From Marasmius tenuissimus (taxonomy: Eukaryota; Basidiomycota; Agaricomycetes; Agaricales; Marasmiaceae), in assembly GCA_029532415.1 (NCBI GenBank), contig JAQOTA010000059.1, forward strand, positions 930,001 to 994,000: a stretch of DNA of 64,000 nucleotides. The letters run 5' to 3'. Below, piece by piece: positions 29,832 through 42,054 of the stretch. Each line of letters begins with the position of its first letter. Positions within the stretch are counted from its first letter, which is position 1. The notes under the pieces are model-generated. The model was not told the origin of the DNA and did no database searches. It was given only the letters and a program-made list of their open reading frames with translations. The position numbers and the translations under genes were made by a program.

Positions 29832-32606
29832 TCAAAACCAACCTTTTTCGAACGAACTCACCGAGTCAGAACGCGTTGGAGGATTCCGCGACTGCACCAC
29901 TGGCAAATCGTCACTCGTCATCACGGACTCTGGTCCTGTGTTGCGGGTTCCACGTCGAGACGAGTGACGACTGGAAGGGGATACAACGGGAGGATCGACA
30001 CGATGGTTTCTACCATTCGTTCGATTCGACAACATCGAATCCTTGAGTGCAGGTACCGAACCAGAACGTCCCGTAGGTGGCGTACGCTGCTGACGCGACC
30101 CATTCGTGACTGGGAGAGTGAACGTCGGTTCATGCTGGGATGGTTTTTTGGAGGTGGGACGAGTGATAGGAACTTCCTTTTCCGTATTCGTACCCGATGG
30201 AGGCGCCTGAAAAGCTTTCTTCAAGGAGGATGTCGTTCTGGATGTTGTCGATGAGTTTGACGGACGTCGTGAAGAGCCGTTGAGTAACGGGGGCCGGTCT
30301 TTGAGATCCTGAGCTGGGGCTGCACGCCGAGTCGATCTCCTGGAAGAGGAACGACTCGTGGAAGACCAAGAGGAGGGAGTATCTGGTCTCCTTGCATCCG
30401 TCAGATCAGAGAAGACTGGCTCCTTGGAGGAAGGTCCGGGAGGGACGCCTGAAGACGATGAAGGAGCGACCGGGACATGTTGATGCGATCTATCTGGTTT
30501 TGAAGGTAGATTATCGCGTTCCAGAACGGGGCCTGTGGATTTCCATGTACCATGAGCTGACCTCTTGGAAGAGTTGCGACTGATGGGAGGTGTAGAGGAA
30601 GGAGAGTCGTGCTGTCGAGCAACCTTCGTTTCACCAGTGGTTCGAGACACTGTTTCTTTGACCGGCCGCGCTGTTTCAGAATGCCTCGGTGGGAGAGTTG
30701 AACTTGGCGAAGGTATGACTGGAACATGTCGATGTGTTCCATTAAGCACTGAGGGTGAAGTCTCGGGCTCTGAGACCGGGGTATCGCGACGACTTGGTGG
30801 TTTGGAAGAAGACCTCCGGCTGCTCAACGGCGGAGGGGTAGAAGGTGACCGTGCACCCTCTTCGATCGTACCGGTACGCTTCCCCCGGGGAGGCTCTCGC
30901 GAGACTAATCCAGTAGGTGGGCGGATCGGCAGTGGTGACACAACCGCAACGTGCTCTGGGTGTGCCTTATCTGGCAACGAAAGTGGGTCCTCGAGCTCCA
31001 GAGCCGGGACCGGCACACGACGAGAAGACAATCTGGAAGAGGACCTTCGGCTCACAGGAGGCGAAGAGTGAGGAGGTAGTGGTGGGGATGTACCCGGTCT
31101 ACCTGTATCAGTCGCCCTCATCTGAGAAGAATCCAGCTTTTCAGATGAACGAGCCGTGTCGGACCGTCTCGGAGGCGGTTTTGAGAACTTTGGGGCAGGG
31201 GTGACCGGAACAGGTCGATGCAAACCGTCGACCTCAGAAGCCCTAGGGTCAACAGACTTTCCTTTGGGACGAAACGATGTTTGAGAAGATGAACGCCTGG
31301 TTGACAGTGGGAGGGGGGTACCAGTATCCCGCCTGGCCATCTCGGTCGACTTGACTTCAGAAGAATTCACGGATGAAGGTGGTGGTAACGTTGATGATAG
31401 AGAGGTGACTGAAGCATGGGTTGGACCTGGACCACGACCAGCGGGTGGTAAAACCCCGTTCGGGAATTCCGGGACTAGGGCTATAATAGTCGTACCAGAC
31501 TGGGGGGAGCCGGTTGGTGGCACGGAGGGAAGTTCAATGTCATTCATAGGGGTCGGAGAGTCCTGCAAAACCGTCTTCGCGACGGGAGACACTGCTTTCG
31601 AACGGACAGAGGTCGAACTCGATGGAGGCGTGTCCGAAACACCCTGTGCACGCGGCGACAATCGACTCGGAGAGGAACGAAAATTCATCGACTCCGTGAG
31701 CGAGACCACTTCTAGGCGAGATGGCGCCCGGGAAGAGGCGCGGCTGATCGAGGGAATGGAGGTAAGATCGGCGATGTCACCCGCTTTGGAAGAGCCTGCC
31801 GACACCGGAACATCAGGTGGAGGTATCGGAGCCAATCCAGAGTGTCCCGCACTAGTGGAGAGCGGCGGAAGTTGTATAACCGGAACACGAGGGAGCTGCG
31901 ACCCATAGGTCACTGGAGGCGGATGGCTGTGCTCCAATATCGTGGGGACTGAGCTAGCCCCATGGCGAAACGGCGTCCTGGAAGGTAGACGACTGGTAGA
32001 AGGCGTGGAGGGAACAGTCTGCAGAGTTGTGTGCGCAGAGCCCGACTGATGGACCCGCGTCAGAGGAACAGGTGTCAGCTTGAAGTCCAAGGTATAGGTA
32101 TCCGACTTCGAGTTGACTCTAATGCTTGTGCGCCCTATTCCAACGTCAGAAGAGGGCATCTACAGATCGAATTTAGATTGCGTGACTCACCGGCGGCCGT
32201 ACGTCTCACCTCCTCGACCTTGTCAATTGTCAAGTTCCCAGTCGCAAGTAGGGATCGAAAGCACGAGAGAACACAGTTTCTTCGCACTTCAATAAATATG
32301 CCAGCGGGGTCCGTAACACGAGATCTTTGCAAGACCAAATCAGTCAGAATCCAAATACGGAAGCGGAAGAGGTAGAAATCACATTTCGAGACCGACTTCC
32401 CATTTTCTACCGGTGGGATCGCCTTTCACTTTCTTTACCTCCTGGCGTTCGGGGCCGTAGTGGATCAGCAGAAAGTATTTCACCGGACTTATACTGGGCA
32501 TGCCATCTGCAGCTTGACGAGCTATAAATGTAGAATGCGTGAGTGGTCCAAGCAGCCACTTTCTACGGAAGAGGTCCTCACGGCGAATTGACTCGATTGT
32601 TGCCAT
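29832..32606 (-). CDS. Ser/Pro/Arg-rich protein with conserved N-terminal domain, copy 1, 866 aa
   Basis: Four minus-strand exons (32582-32606, 32383-32521, 32191-32324, 29832-32134) give 2601 bases in frame. The N-terminal 100 residues form the only globular-looking part: MATIESIR, then VKYFLLIHYG, then FIEVRRNCVLSCFRSLLATG and NLTIDKVEE. The rest is low-complexity and disordered, with a repeated unit of RRSSSRxSxRR, a Pro/acidic stretch, then NGTHRHVPVIP-like text. It ends SDSVSSFEKGWF. It is a tandem paralogue of 35315-38071, and exon 3 is 134 bases in both. I do not recognise the family. A small plus-strand gene remnant diverges from it upstream. The 13-base shift of the last acceptor relative to the first AG was chosen to keep the frame. 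Confidence 0.7.
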
Positions 32607-33711
32607 TCGTACCGATCTAGAGCAAAATAATGCGTCAACGAGATTGCCATTGGCAAGCAGAACAACGTCCACTGACCTTTGGTTTCGAGATCGATGCTTT
32701 CCACGACGAAGAACAGAGGGTTGAGTCCTGAAGTAAATTCGCGGCTTGGTGGTGAGAAATATAGCCTGCGGTGACGGCACACGAGCTTCCAGCATGTTGG
32801 GTCGACGATCCCATTACTGTCCAAGCGATGCATCGTTGCCGTCAGCTGGGTGCCGAGCAAGCAAGATGTCCGAGAATCTCGAGGGCTCACTTGGGATCGC
32901 GTAGTTCAGGAAGTGGCCCAGACTGTGAGGTGTGGTGTTTCAATAAAACGCCGGTCAGGAATAGAGAAACTTTGATGATGGCAGTTTCCGGCCAGTTGGT
33001 GAGCTGTCCAAATTAATGGGCGCCTGCGATTAGGTGCCAAGATACGGCTTGTAAACCGCATTGGAACCGAACGCTCGAAACGACGAAGACATACCAGCGA
33101 TTCAAAAATTGAAGTTATCCATGCTCCAACGTCACCAATCATAATGGCCCAAAACCATTGAAGTTCGAGATTCCACTGAGATTAAGACTGGGCTGTGATC
33201 AAACGTGAGCGCTTCTGCATGACAGCTCCTCTAACAGCAAATATAATACGCACATTCACCCGATCACCGACAGCATCACATGTGTAAGCAGAAACGCAGG
33301 CGCCGAAAGCGGCTCTGGCGGGCCTGCCGTTGAACTCAGAGTGCGATCTTCAAGTCTTCTGTCAAGATTGGCAGAAGGAACCGAACTAGAGCTATGAACG
33401 TGGTGGCCTTCATGACAGTGCACAGGTTTGTGTTCGAGTCCGTGGCCATACAACGTAGCCGTATAAGAAGAGGTTGCGAAAAACAACCCGCCAGTGGCTG
33501 TCCTAGCAGAATGGCTGCCAAACCTAGTCTCCGTTACTCTCTACTACCCACCCGCCGCATTCTATGGAGTATATGAGGCTCAAACTGGGCCCAAAACCGC
33601 CCATAGCATCGTAAACCTGGAATCCAATCAACCACGATTCCCCAAAACCACGAGCAAGAACGACGACCGCTCCACCACCACCCGACAACAACGGCTCGCT
33701 CTCTCAGCAAC
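32607..33711. other. Divergent upstream region between copy 1 and its small partner
   Basis: About 1.1 kb. An in-frame exon further upstream of 32606 is possible, because an acceptor-like CTAG lies 12 bases before the ATG. No separate gene is supported. Confidence 0.4.
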
Positions 33712-34126
33712 ACGCCTTCACAGAGAAGCCTCACCGCGACCAAAAGGCATGTCCGCAGCGACGGGATGGATGCTCTCAACTCTTGTTATGAAGCTACCAC
33801 AGACAAGGACAAGCTCAAGGCCGAACCCTGCAAAGCGCTCGAAGTCTCCACGCCCGGAGACTAAACCGCCGTATCGCTCAGAGCCCTATATTGAGGCCGT
33901 CCACTCTCTGACACGCCAACGGAGTGATTTCTACTCCATATTCTCCGCCACCATCGATAACGATAGCGATTGTAATAGAGCAAGGGTAGAACCGTGGAGA
34001 CCCTACAAGTGGATCATGGCGGTGACAGAGGAAGATAGGGGGATGGCGAGACTTAAAAAGAAAATGGATGAGGCTGTTGATGACGAGGAGCAAGCGGTGA
34101 CAGCGCTGCTGTTGGCCATGAACTGA
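33712..34126 (+). pseudogene. Dead copy of the small acidic gene at 39234-39644
   Basis: Aligned with the intact copy, the start codon is ACG (33712-33714) instead of ATG. In that frame the sequence reads TPSQRSLTATK and later TTDKDKLKAEP, then stops at TAA (33862-33864). The C-terminal half (RSDFYSIFSATIDND, VTEEDRGMARLKKKMDEAV) continues in another frame to 34126, so at least one frameshift occurred. Its neighbour and orientation match the second copy of the duplicated pair. Confidence 0.7.
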
Positions 34127-34584
34127 CAACTGCAGAGCGGTGTTACGCTGCAACGCAAGTCAGACCGTAGGGATTCGAGGAAAGTGTGAGAGCGTCACAG
34201 TGCGTGGATGGTAGTTGCGTACGTGTAGCCCAAACGCTAGCTTGAACATCAATAACAAAGTTTTATGCCGTGAAAAAACGCCCGCATATACTTACCTTCA
34301 AAAATTATCTGAGGCAGTGAACCCAAACGTGCAGTCCGTGCGGTGCAGAACGAATCGACTCCGTGCTCCTGAAACATGCTCCTGTTGAGATAGCGCCACG
34401 AAATATGGTGTCTACATCAAGCCACAGATCAGGCCTGCTCGAACGAGTCTCGACGAACTTAAAAATCGCGGCATACCCTCCGGCAGGTCAGATGAAAACA
34501 ACCTTCCTGCTTCTATCCATTATTAGGACTCCTACAAGGTATGGTCAGCACAAGGAAAGTCATCAAGCCAACTGAAAAGACAAG

Positions 34585-34980
34585 AAAAGGGTCAGGATAA
34601 CTAGGATTTGACAAAAAACACATCGCGTCGTTGACGCTCGTTAAATGTTCAGGTAAAAAAGTTGTCATCGTGAGAGAGAAAGAGAAGGAACTTATAACTT
34701 ACAGTGATAAAACCGTGATGCTCGTAGTACGCGAGACTTCAGAGCTTCGACTTTTGACGAATAATGATTATTTGAAGGGCAAGATGATGATGGTTGACGT
34801 TGAGTTCTGAGAGTGGTCCGGTCCGGTCTCACAGTGGAAGGAACTGCCGACCCGTGTGAACATCCTCAGAGCCAGTCACGACCCCTGCCACTCACAACAC
34901 TCTCAAACGACCATATTCATGGCTCGAGTCAACCAACATCTCGACAACTAATTATCTTTCGACACTGGAGACTAAACGGG
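34585..34980. repeat. Duplicated non-coding block, copy 1
   Basis: It contains GTCAGGATAACTAGGATTTG and, 200 bases on, GATGGTTGACGTTGAGTTC. The same order recurs at 40660-41090, and the first part recurs again at 40085-40210. It marks the boundary of the tandem gene-pair duplication. Confidence 0.6.
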
Positions 34981-35314
34981 ATACATACAGCATACTCTCT
35001 TGAAAGCGTGGGAGTACGAAGCCAATTACTATACCAACGGTCAATTTGGACTGTGACAGATACCATGGGGAACTAGTAGAGTGTATAGCATAAAAAGCGT
35101 ACCAGGAAGGACGGCGGAGCATAAACGAGGACTATATCCAACGCATAGTAAAGTGACAGTAGCAGTATGAAATAAGTGTTAGTAATAACAAGATATATGA
35201 TACGCAGTCTCCATGCTCGAGCGTAACGCAAGCGTAACGTCGACGCCGAAAGAACGAGTGAAAAATGAGAGCTCACGGGAGCATAAGAAATCGAAGTCAT
35301 GACTAGCAAGAGCT

Positions 35315-38071
35315 TCAAAACCCCCCTTCTTCGAACGATTTCACCGAGTCGGAAGGCGACTGCAATGGTGATTCACTACCACTCAATATGTCAAACTTTG
35401 GTTCCGAGTCACGAAACTCGCGACGAGACAGAGGTCGGCTGGTCAGAGAGGATGTAACAGGGGAATCAATATAATGATATGCACCATTTGCCCCGGATGA
35501 AAATCCCGCAAACGCTGGAGTCTCGAGCGAAAGTATCAAACCCCCTGTGGGCGGCGTACGCTCTTGATGCGACCCATTCGTGGCTCGTTTGGTGGATATC
35601 GGTTCTTGCTGAGATGATTTTTTGGAAGAGGTGAACCGGCGAGTAATAGGATTCGTATCCGAGGGAGACGACTGAGAAGAATCCGACCTCGGTTTCTCCA
35701 GTGAGGGCGTCATTTTGGATGTTGACATTGGGAGGTGCGGCTGTCGCGATGAGCTATTAGGCAACGGAGGCAAGCCCGTGAAACCCTGATCCTGAACTGG
35801 GTCTGCAGCGCGTCTAGTTGACCTCCTGGAAAAGGAACGGCTCATAGCAGACGCAGGAGCTTCCTGCCTCATCGTATCCAGATCGGAAGATACTTGTTCG
35901 TTGTGAGGAAGCCGCTCGTTAGAACGTCTGGAATGGATGTCTGGCTGTAATGACAAAGCAACAGCCTTTTTTCGATACGATTTATCTGGTTTTGGAGGTA
36001 GATTTTCGTGCTCCAGAACGAGAGGCGTAGACCTTCCTGCATTACGAGCCGATCTCTCGGAGGAGGTGCGGCTGCTGGAAGGTCCAGAGGAAGAAGAATC
36101 ATCCTGCCGCACTGCTTTTGCTTCGCCAGACATTCCAGGCCTCGTGTCTTTCGCCGAATGTGCCGTCGCAGAACGCCTCGGTGGGGGTGTGACCGGAGCA
36201 TGTTGTCGGAGTGTTCCATTGGGCATTGGGTGTGGATTCTCGAGCTCCGAAACCGGCGTTGCACGACGAGTTGAAGTTCGGGAAGAAGAACTCCGGCTAA
36301 TCGAAGGCGTAGAGCCAGGAGAAGACCGCGTACCCTGCTCACTCGAGCCAGTCATTTTCCTTCGAAGAGACTCTCGCAAGACTGGTTCGGTGACTGAGAG
36401 TATCGGAGAGGCAGTTGATACAGCCGGAGGCGTGACTGGAACATGCTGACGCGTCCCGTTGGGCATTGGAGGTGAACTCTCGGGCTCCAAAGCAGGAACC
36501 GGTACACGGTGAGTTGATCCTTTGGAAGAGGTCCTTTGACTAATGGAGGGCGCAGAGCGAGAAGCATTCTTTCCGCCTGAATCAGTCATCCTCGAGCCGG
36601 CTCGAGAAGGCTCTGGCAAGGCTGGACTCCTCGACCCTCGAGTGAAATTCGACGAAGATGGGGTCGCTACTGCGCTAGGCTGTCGCTGAAGCACATTGGG
36701 TAACGGAGGGAGAGCCTCGATTTCGGGAACTGGTTCATTAGATCTTGCTTCGCGGCGAGATACTGTTCCGGAGGAGGAACGTCTCGTGAGAGGTAAAGCG
36801 TCTTGACCAGTCGTATTCCCATCGGTGAGAGTCATTTGAGAAGCATTGGTCAACGCCGATTGCTGAGATAAAAATCCCGCTATAACAGGAGGAGTCAATG
36901 CTGGTAGGCCACTGAGTCGAGGAATTTGAAGCTCACGGAGGTTGTGAAGCGAATCCTGTCCATAGAAATCCGAGTCTGAAGCGGAATTCATGCTATAGGA
37001 CGATGATGATTCGGAAGCGGTGCTGTTGGAAGGTGTAAGAGGGTAATTATCCTCAATGCCAACTTGGTTCATTGGAGCAAATCCTGGCGACGTCTCAAGT
37101 GGGGGTACAGGGTTGGAGGGCCGGGGAGGGATAGCCGAGATATCCTGCTCAGGCGTCTCGTTCTGAGGCGAAAAGGGCTGATCTTTTCCTTTCAGGAGCG
37201 AAGGTCTATAGTTCGCTTCATGACGAGATGATGGTCTAGAATGAGAACGACCAAGAACATGAACCCGGGGAAAGACAGCAGGAGAGCCGGAGTGATCGCC
37301 TGGGTTTGTTGTAGAGGAGCCCGACGATGTCGATAGCTTGGATAGAGGTGTCGTTGCAGGAGGCTCGGGAAGGGTGGATAACGGATAAGATGTAACCGAA
37401 GCTTCGCTTGCGTACGTTGCTTGAAGGCGGGATAATGCGTCAGCGGTTAAAGGGGTAGTGGAAGGCGCAAAGGGTGAATTGAGTCGCGATGTTCCGTTCT
37501 GTCCGACGCCTGACGGTTGTTGTATGGGAACCTTCAGCTTGAATTCCAAGCGTAGTGGATTCTGACCGCGCTCATTCGACGCCATAGACAACTGAATTTG
37601 GACCTTTGCCACGCCTGCTAGTGGTTTCTCAATGAGAAAGTCTTATTTAGCGGTGAAGAAAGGTATCACGTACCAGGTGGTTGACCCTCTCTCCATAAAG
37701 GTTTTTCGGCCTCATCGAGAGTCAATACCCCATTGGCGACTAGGGACCGAAAGCAGGGGAAAATGCAGTTCCTGCGCACTTCGATAGGCACGTTCGTTCC
37801 GGGAGACCTACGGCAAGCCACGTCAGACTAATGCTTTGCAGGATGGGGAAGGACAGGTCACATCTCGATGGCGGCCTTCCAATCTTGGCCAGAGGAATCA
37901 CCCTTCAAGGGTTTCTTGACAAGACCTTGTAGTACCAGAAAGTGCTTCGTTGGGGTGACACCGAACTGGTTTTCAAGGGCTGCAAAGAGTAGGTGAGTAA
38001 CAAGTAGATGTCACGCAATGGTGGCCCTTGGAGGAGTACTTACGACGAATCGAAACGATGGTTGTTTCCAT
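35315..38071 (-). CDS. Ser/Pro/Arg-rich protein with conserved N-terminal domain, copy 2, 859 aa
   Basis: Four minus-strand exons (38044-38071, 37862-37979, 37674-37807, 35315-37614) give 2580 bases in frame, the same architecture as 29832-32606. N-terminal landmarks: METTIVSIR, then TKHFLVLQGLVKKP, then VPIEVRRNCIFPCFRSLVAN and GVLTLDEAEKPLW. A phase-matched exon then starts the long low-complexity tail, with RRSSSRTSTRRATPVSELE-like repeats and the terminal SDSVKSFEEGGF. The conservation of the short domain against the fast drift of the tail suggests selection on the domain. No known function. It diverges from the intact small gene at 39234. Confidence 0.72.
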
Positions 38072-39233
38072 TTGCACCAATCTGGAGTTATAAAACGTCA
38101 GCCAGGTCAACCTCGGCCAAAAACGTTGGGATAGCTGAACCTTGGAACTCGAGAGCGATAAATCTGTCTCCAGTTACCGGTATGATGAGGAATCAGATGG
38201 GAGAGGAAAGCTGGGGAAAGCTGGATTCGAGCTTACGAGATTTAAGACTACGGCAACATTATGCGCACGACGTTTCAGCGTGCCCTATACAGGTCCCTTT
38301 CGCCTCCGCCCGTGGTCGCGCCCCGTGAGCAGAGCTGGGTGCTTGGAGAACGAGCTACTCCAGGACTTTGGTCTGGAACGTGTTCCACGTAAAAGACACC
38401 ACAAGGTATGTGATGAACGACAAATATTGCGTGTCTAATGTGGAAGCAGCAGAGTCATATTGTATCCGAGGCCCATGCTCGAATCAACATGAGGCGTGGC
38501 GTTTCTATAGGACGCCGAACCGGTTTGGCTGGTCTGCGGTAACTTTTGACTTCCAGGTCTCCTGTCTACCAGATTGATGAAAGATTGAAAACCAGTCAGA
38601 AAACATATTGAAGCGGGCTGTCAATGATGGTTGAAAAACATACAGGCAGATCAATGCGAAGAGTCAGTAGTCTCCCTTTTCATGTTACGCGTCCGACGTT
38701 GCTGCTTGTTAAGACCAACATGAGTCTGCTTCATTTCTCCCTCCTTATCCAATTGAACGTATTTGATATGGGCTGCGACAGGACGTCGATATCTTGACTT
38801 CGACGGAACTTCTCCGCAGCAAATGTATTGTGCACCCTTACTTGATCGGTGGCTACATCGAGCCACCATAACGCGAGGTGCAGAGCGCCAGAATCGCAGA
38901 TCACTGGAATCTCCTTGACAGCGGGGATCGAATGGGACGGTGAACACCGTTCTCCCTCTTGAGAGCACACAAGGAGGCATTTCGAATCCGTAGGTGCATG
39001 GACAAAAAATGGTATGGAAAAGCAGCCACAATAGCCGGCCAAAGCAACGTAGATGCCAAATTCAGGTTCATTGTTCTCCACTTCCCACCGGCCACATTCT
39101 ATGGAGTATATGAAGTTCGACCGTGCTCGAATCCCCACAACGTCGCAAACAGGCTGTCCGACCACCCATGATCCACCCAGCACAACATCCGCTCTGCCGC
39201 CGCCCGACAACAACGGCTCCCTCTCTCAGCAGC
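38072..39233. other. Divergent upstream region between copy 2 and its small partner
   Basis: 1.16 kb without a supported gene. A CCAG acceptor-like site 12 bases before the ATG at 38071 leaves room for an extra 5' exon. The last part shares GGAGTATATGA and neighbouring text with 33560-33580 of copy 1. Confidence 0.4.
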
Positions 39234-39644
39234 ATGCCTTCGCAAAGAAGCCCCACTATGACCGAAATGCCTATCGGCAGCGATACACAGGATGCACCCA
39301 GCTCTCGAGCTGAAGCCACCACAGACGAGGATGAGCTCAAGGCCAAACCCAGGCCAAAGCTTGACGTCTTCAAGCCCGGAAACGCGGTCTCACTCCAGTT
39401 CCTCAGTAGAGTCCGCCCACTAACACGCGCTCGGAGCGATTTCTATTCCATATTCTCCGCCACCACCAATGACGATACGAACGAAAACCAAGCAGAGGTG
39501 GAACCACGGAAACCCTGTAATTGGAACATGTACGTGACAGAGGAAGAAAGGGAAATGGCAGCGAGACTGAAGGAGGTGATGGATGAGATTGTAGATGGCG
39601 AAGAAGAACAGGCTGTGGCAACGATGTTGTTGGGCGGGGAATGA
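39234..39644 (+). CDS. Small acidic hypothetical protein, 136 aa
   Basis: Single exon from ATG 39234 to TGA. N-terminal half polar (MPSQRSPTMTEM, TTDEDELKAKPRPKLDVF). C-terminal half conserved with the dead copy (RARSDFYSIFSATTNDD, then YVTEEEREMAARLKEVMDEI), ending in an acidic helix. The frame is open upstream to 39123 without another ATG. I do not recognise the family. It forms a divergent pair with the large gene at 35315-38071. Confidence 0.6.
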   Translation: MPSQRSPTMTEMPIGSDTQDAPSSRAEATTDEDELKAKPRPKLDVFKPGNAVSLQFLSRVRPLTRARSDFYSIFSATTNDDTNENQAEVEPRKPCNWNMYVTEEEREMAARLKEVMDEIVDGEEEQAVATMLLGGE

Positions 39645-41979
39645 CGTTTGGACACAGGGCGAGCTTGAGCAGAGACAGGGCAGCATCCGTAGAAGCCGTG
39701 AGGCATTGCCAGGTCGGAGAATCCGGGGAGTACGAGGGCGTTGTAGCGCATGGGCAGAAGCAGTGCCCGTACAGCTTAAAGGCTGGGTTGTGGATCAATA
39801 AGAAAGTTTTGCAAAAGAAGCCTACGCATACCTTCAAACACAGAGCCGAGCCGTGAGCGCTTGAGCCTCGACGTTGCAGCTCGTGCGGTGAAACAACTCG
39901 ACGGAATTCCCCTGAAACTGGTCTACATCGAGACGAAAGGCGGAGTTTTCTTCGAGCCATAGCTCAGCTTGAACAAGATCACACGCCCTTCGCCACGTCA
40001 AACAGGAGCAACTATCCCGCTCCTGCCTTATTGAGAACTTCTGCGAGGTAATGCATTATCAGCACAAGAAACCAGGGGGGAAAAGGGGTCAGGATAACTA
40101 AAATTTGACATGAACACATCGCGTGCGAAACGCTCATTGTTGTTTCAGGTAACGGTGTGCATTACAATCGCGAGATAGAGATTTGGGAGGCTTACCAGTA
40201 GCATGCACCGTAATTCTTGTTTTCTCGTAAAATTGGCCCTTAGATCGTCCCGTCAAATTCTGCGCCGCGTATTTGTGACTGGTGTTTAAGAACTGAGGGT
40301 TCTGAGAGAGAGAAAAATAAGTATGATGATTTACAGTGATAAGGGAAGCACAATACACCTCTTGCTTGTTCCCGTTTACCGAATCGATGCAAAGTCGCCG
40401 CGTTTATAACCGTTACAGATGAATCTATAACAGAACAGCCTCGGAATAAGATCGGAGGGCGAGGTTAACGATAGCACGCACCCTTTCGTCTGTTCCATAC
40501 CACAAAAACGTGGCTCCTTGCTTCACGTTGGTTTGCAGTCTTCAATCAATCCCAATATATCCATCTATCCTTCCCATCCATGGCATTCTTCTGAGCTGTC
40601 GAGAGAGTACTTTAGCCAAATGTCCGAGAGCAGATAAAGAAAGAGAATCGAAGAGAAGGATATCAGGATAACTAGGATTTTTGACAGTAAACACATCACG
40701 TCGACGACGCTCGTTTAATGTTCAGGTAAAAAGGTGTCATCTTGACGATAAGAGAGAGAAGAACGAAGTTGAGACTCACAGGAAGAAGACTAGGTAATCC
40801 AAGATACTAAAAACTTCACATCTTAACGTTTGAGGGCAAATAGCCAAAAAGAGCAGACCAAGAACAGACAATGCGAGATGATGGTGGTTGAATTCCAGGT
40901 GGTCCCGGACCGGGCTTTGCAACGGAAGGGATGCCGATTCGTGAGAACATTCTCGGAGCCGGTCGTGAGCACGAGCCGCGAGGAGCCTTGTCTGAGTCTC
41001 CTTGTCAAACTCAAACTACCATCACAATACCGCAAATCTATGGCGCTAGCACCCACAACGTCTCAGGATATTCTCAAGGTCACGCTATTACGGGCTTCTC
41101 AGCATGATTATTGCTTGGTTTTTGTTGGGATTCTCACCGGCAACAGGAAAGACCTTCAACTTGTCTTCTGCCTGGCACCATTCCTTCCGGTTACTGTTTT
41201 CTTCGGCTATTCTCAATCTCCTCCGCGTCTTGGGTGAGAAAAACATTCTGAGGGGCTTCTGGCAGCATATTCGAGCTCTCTGAAATGTCGGTAAAGTCAC
41301 AGACAACCACAGCAGGCTACCCACACAAGAACTTGTCAAAGACCCAGTCGATAAAGAGCGCGCAACACGGTCGACCGTATCTTTTGCTCATCTTTCCTCG
41401 AAGATTTACTCCATCTAGCTCTAATATAGTGTGGGAGTTATCTCTGCACGAATATTTGTCTAGGTGATTGATCTACGCGCCAAGGATTGGCCACTTTCGA
41501 CTGAGAGCTCTGTTAGATCTGAAGATGCTTGCTGCTCTGTTCAAGTGCCATTCAATCCAGCCACTTCTCGCCCGGTGATCTCAGGATCTAAATTCGGCCA
41601 AGGAATTCCATTGATATGTCCCCTCATGTCCCCCCGAAGCGTAATCCTGCGTAATCCCGTTCACATCAATCACTCGGGATCCCTTTGCTGTGTCCTGGAG
41701 TCGTAGAGGACGTAGAGGTCTAGCTTCGGAGGCTAGCTTGACAGGAAGCAAGTTGCTATTCTAGGATGGATGGTCTGCCCCGAATCACGGAGAGATCGTC
41801 GGTAGCCTTCCTCTTTCTCGCGAAGTTGGTGCTCACCCAAGACAACGAAGAAACGCTTCGGAAGGCTTTCGCTCCTCGGCGCGCACTGAAGCTTAATAAG
41901 TGCCGCCAAGATTACTGTCTCACGTGCAGACCCGTTGTTGGATCGCAACGGGCCAAGAGCCAAGGCCCTCGAGGCTACA
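39645..41979. other. Intergenic region with duplicated blocks
   Basis: Blocks at 40085-40210 and 40660-41090 repeat the non-coding sequence found at 34585-34980. No open frame here has a convincing start, splice pattern or family match. Confidence 0.45.
40660..41090. repeat. Duplicated non-coding block, copy 2
   Basis: Starts ATCAGGATAACTAGGATTTT and continues through GATGGTGGTTGAATTCCAGG. It aligns along its length with 34585-34980. Confidence 0.6.
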
Positions 41980-41985
41980 TATAAA
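41980..41985 (+). promoter_or_regulatory. TATA box upstream of the secreted beta-barrel gene
   Basis: TATAAA, 70 bases before the ATG at 42055. It is the only good TATA motif in the preceding 200 bases. Confidence 0.55.
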
Positions 41986-42054
41986 GGTCAAAGGGGTGTA
42001 TAATGGTCGATCTCCCACAAACCTGTCGACGTCACCCGCAGACCACCACCAACA

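Noticed and set aside
30565..31908. Long plus-strand frames opposite the Ser/Pro-rich gene at 29832-32606
   Set aside because: They mirror the low-complexity repeats of the minus-strand gene and appear likewise opposite its paralogue. They are shadows of repeated codons.
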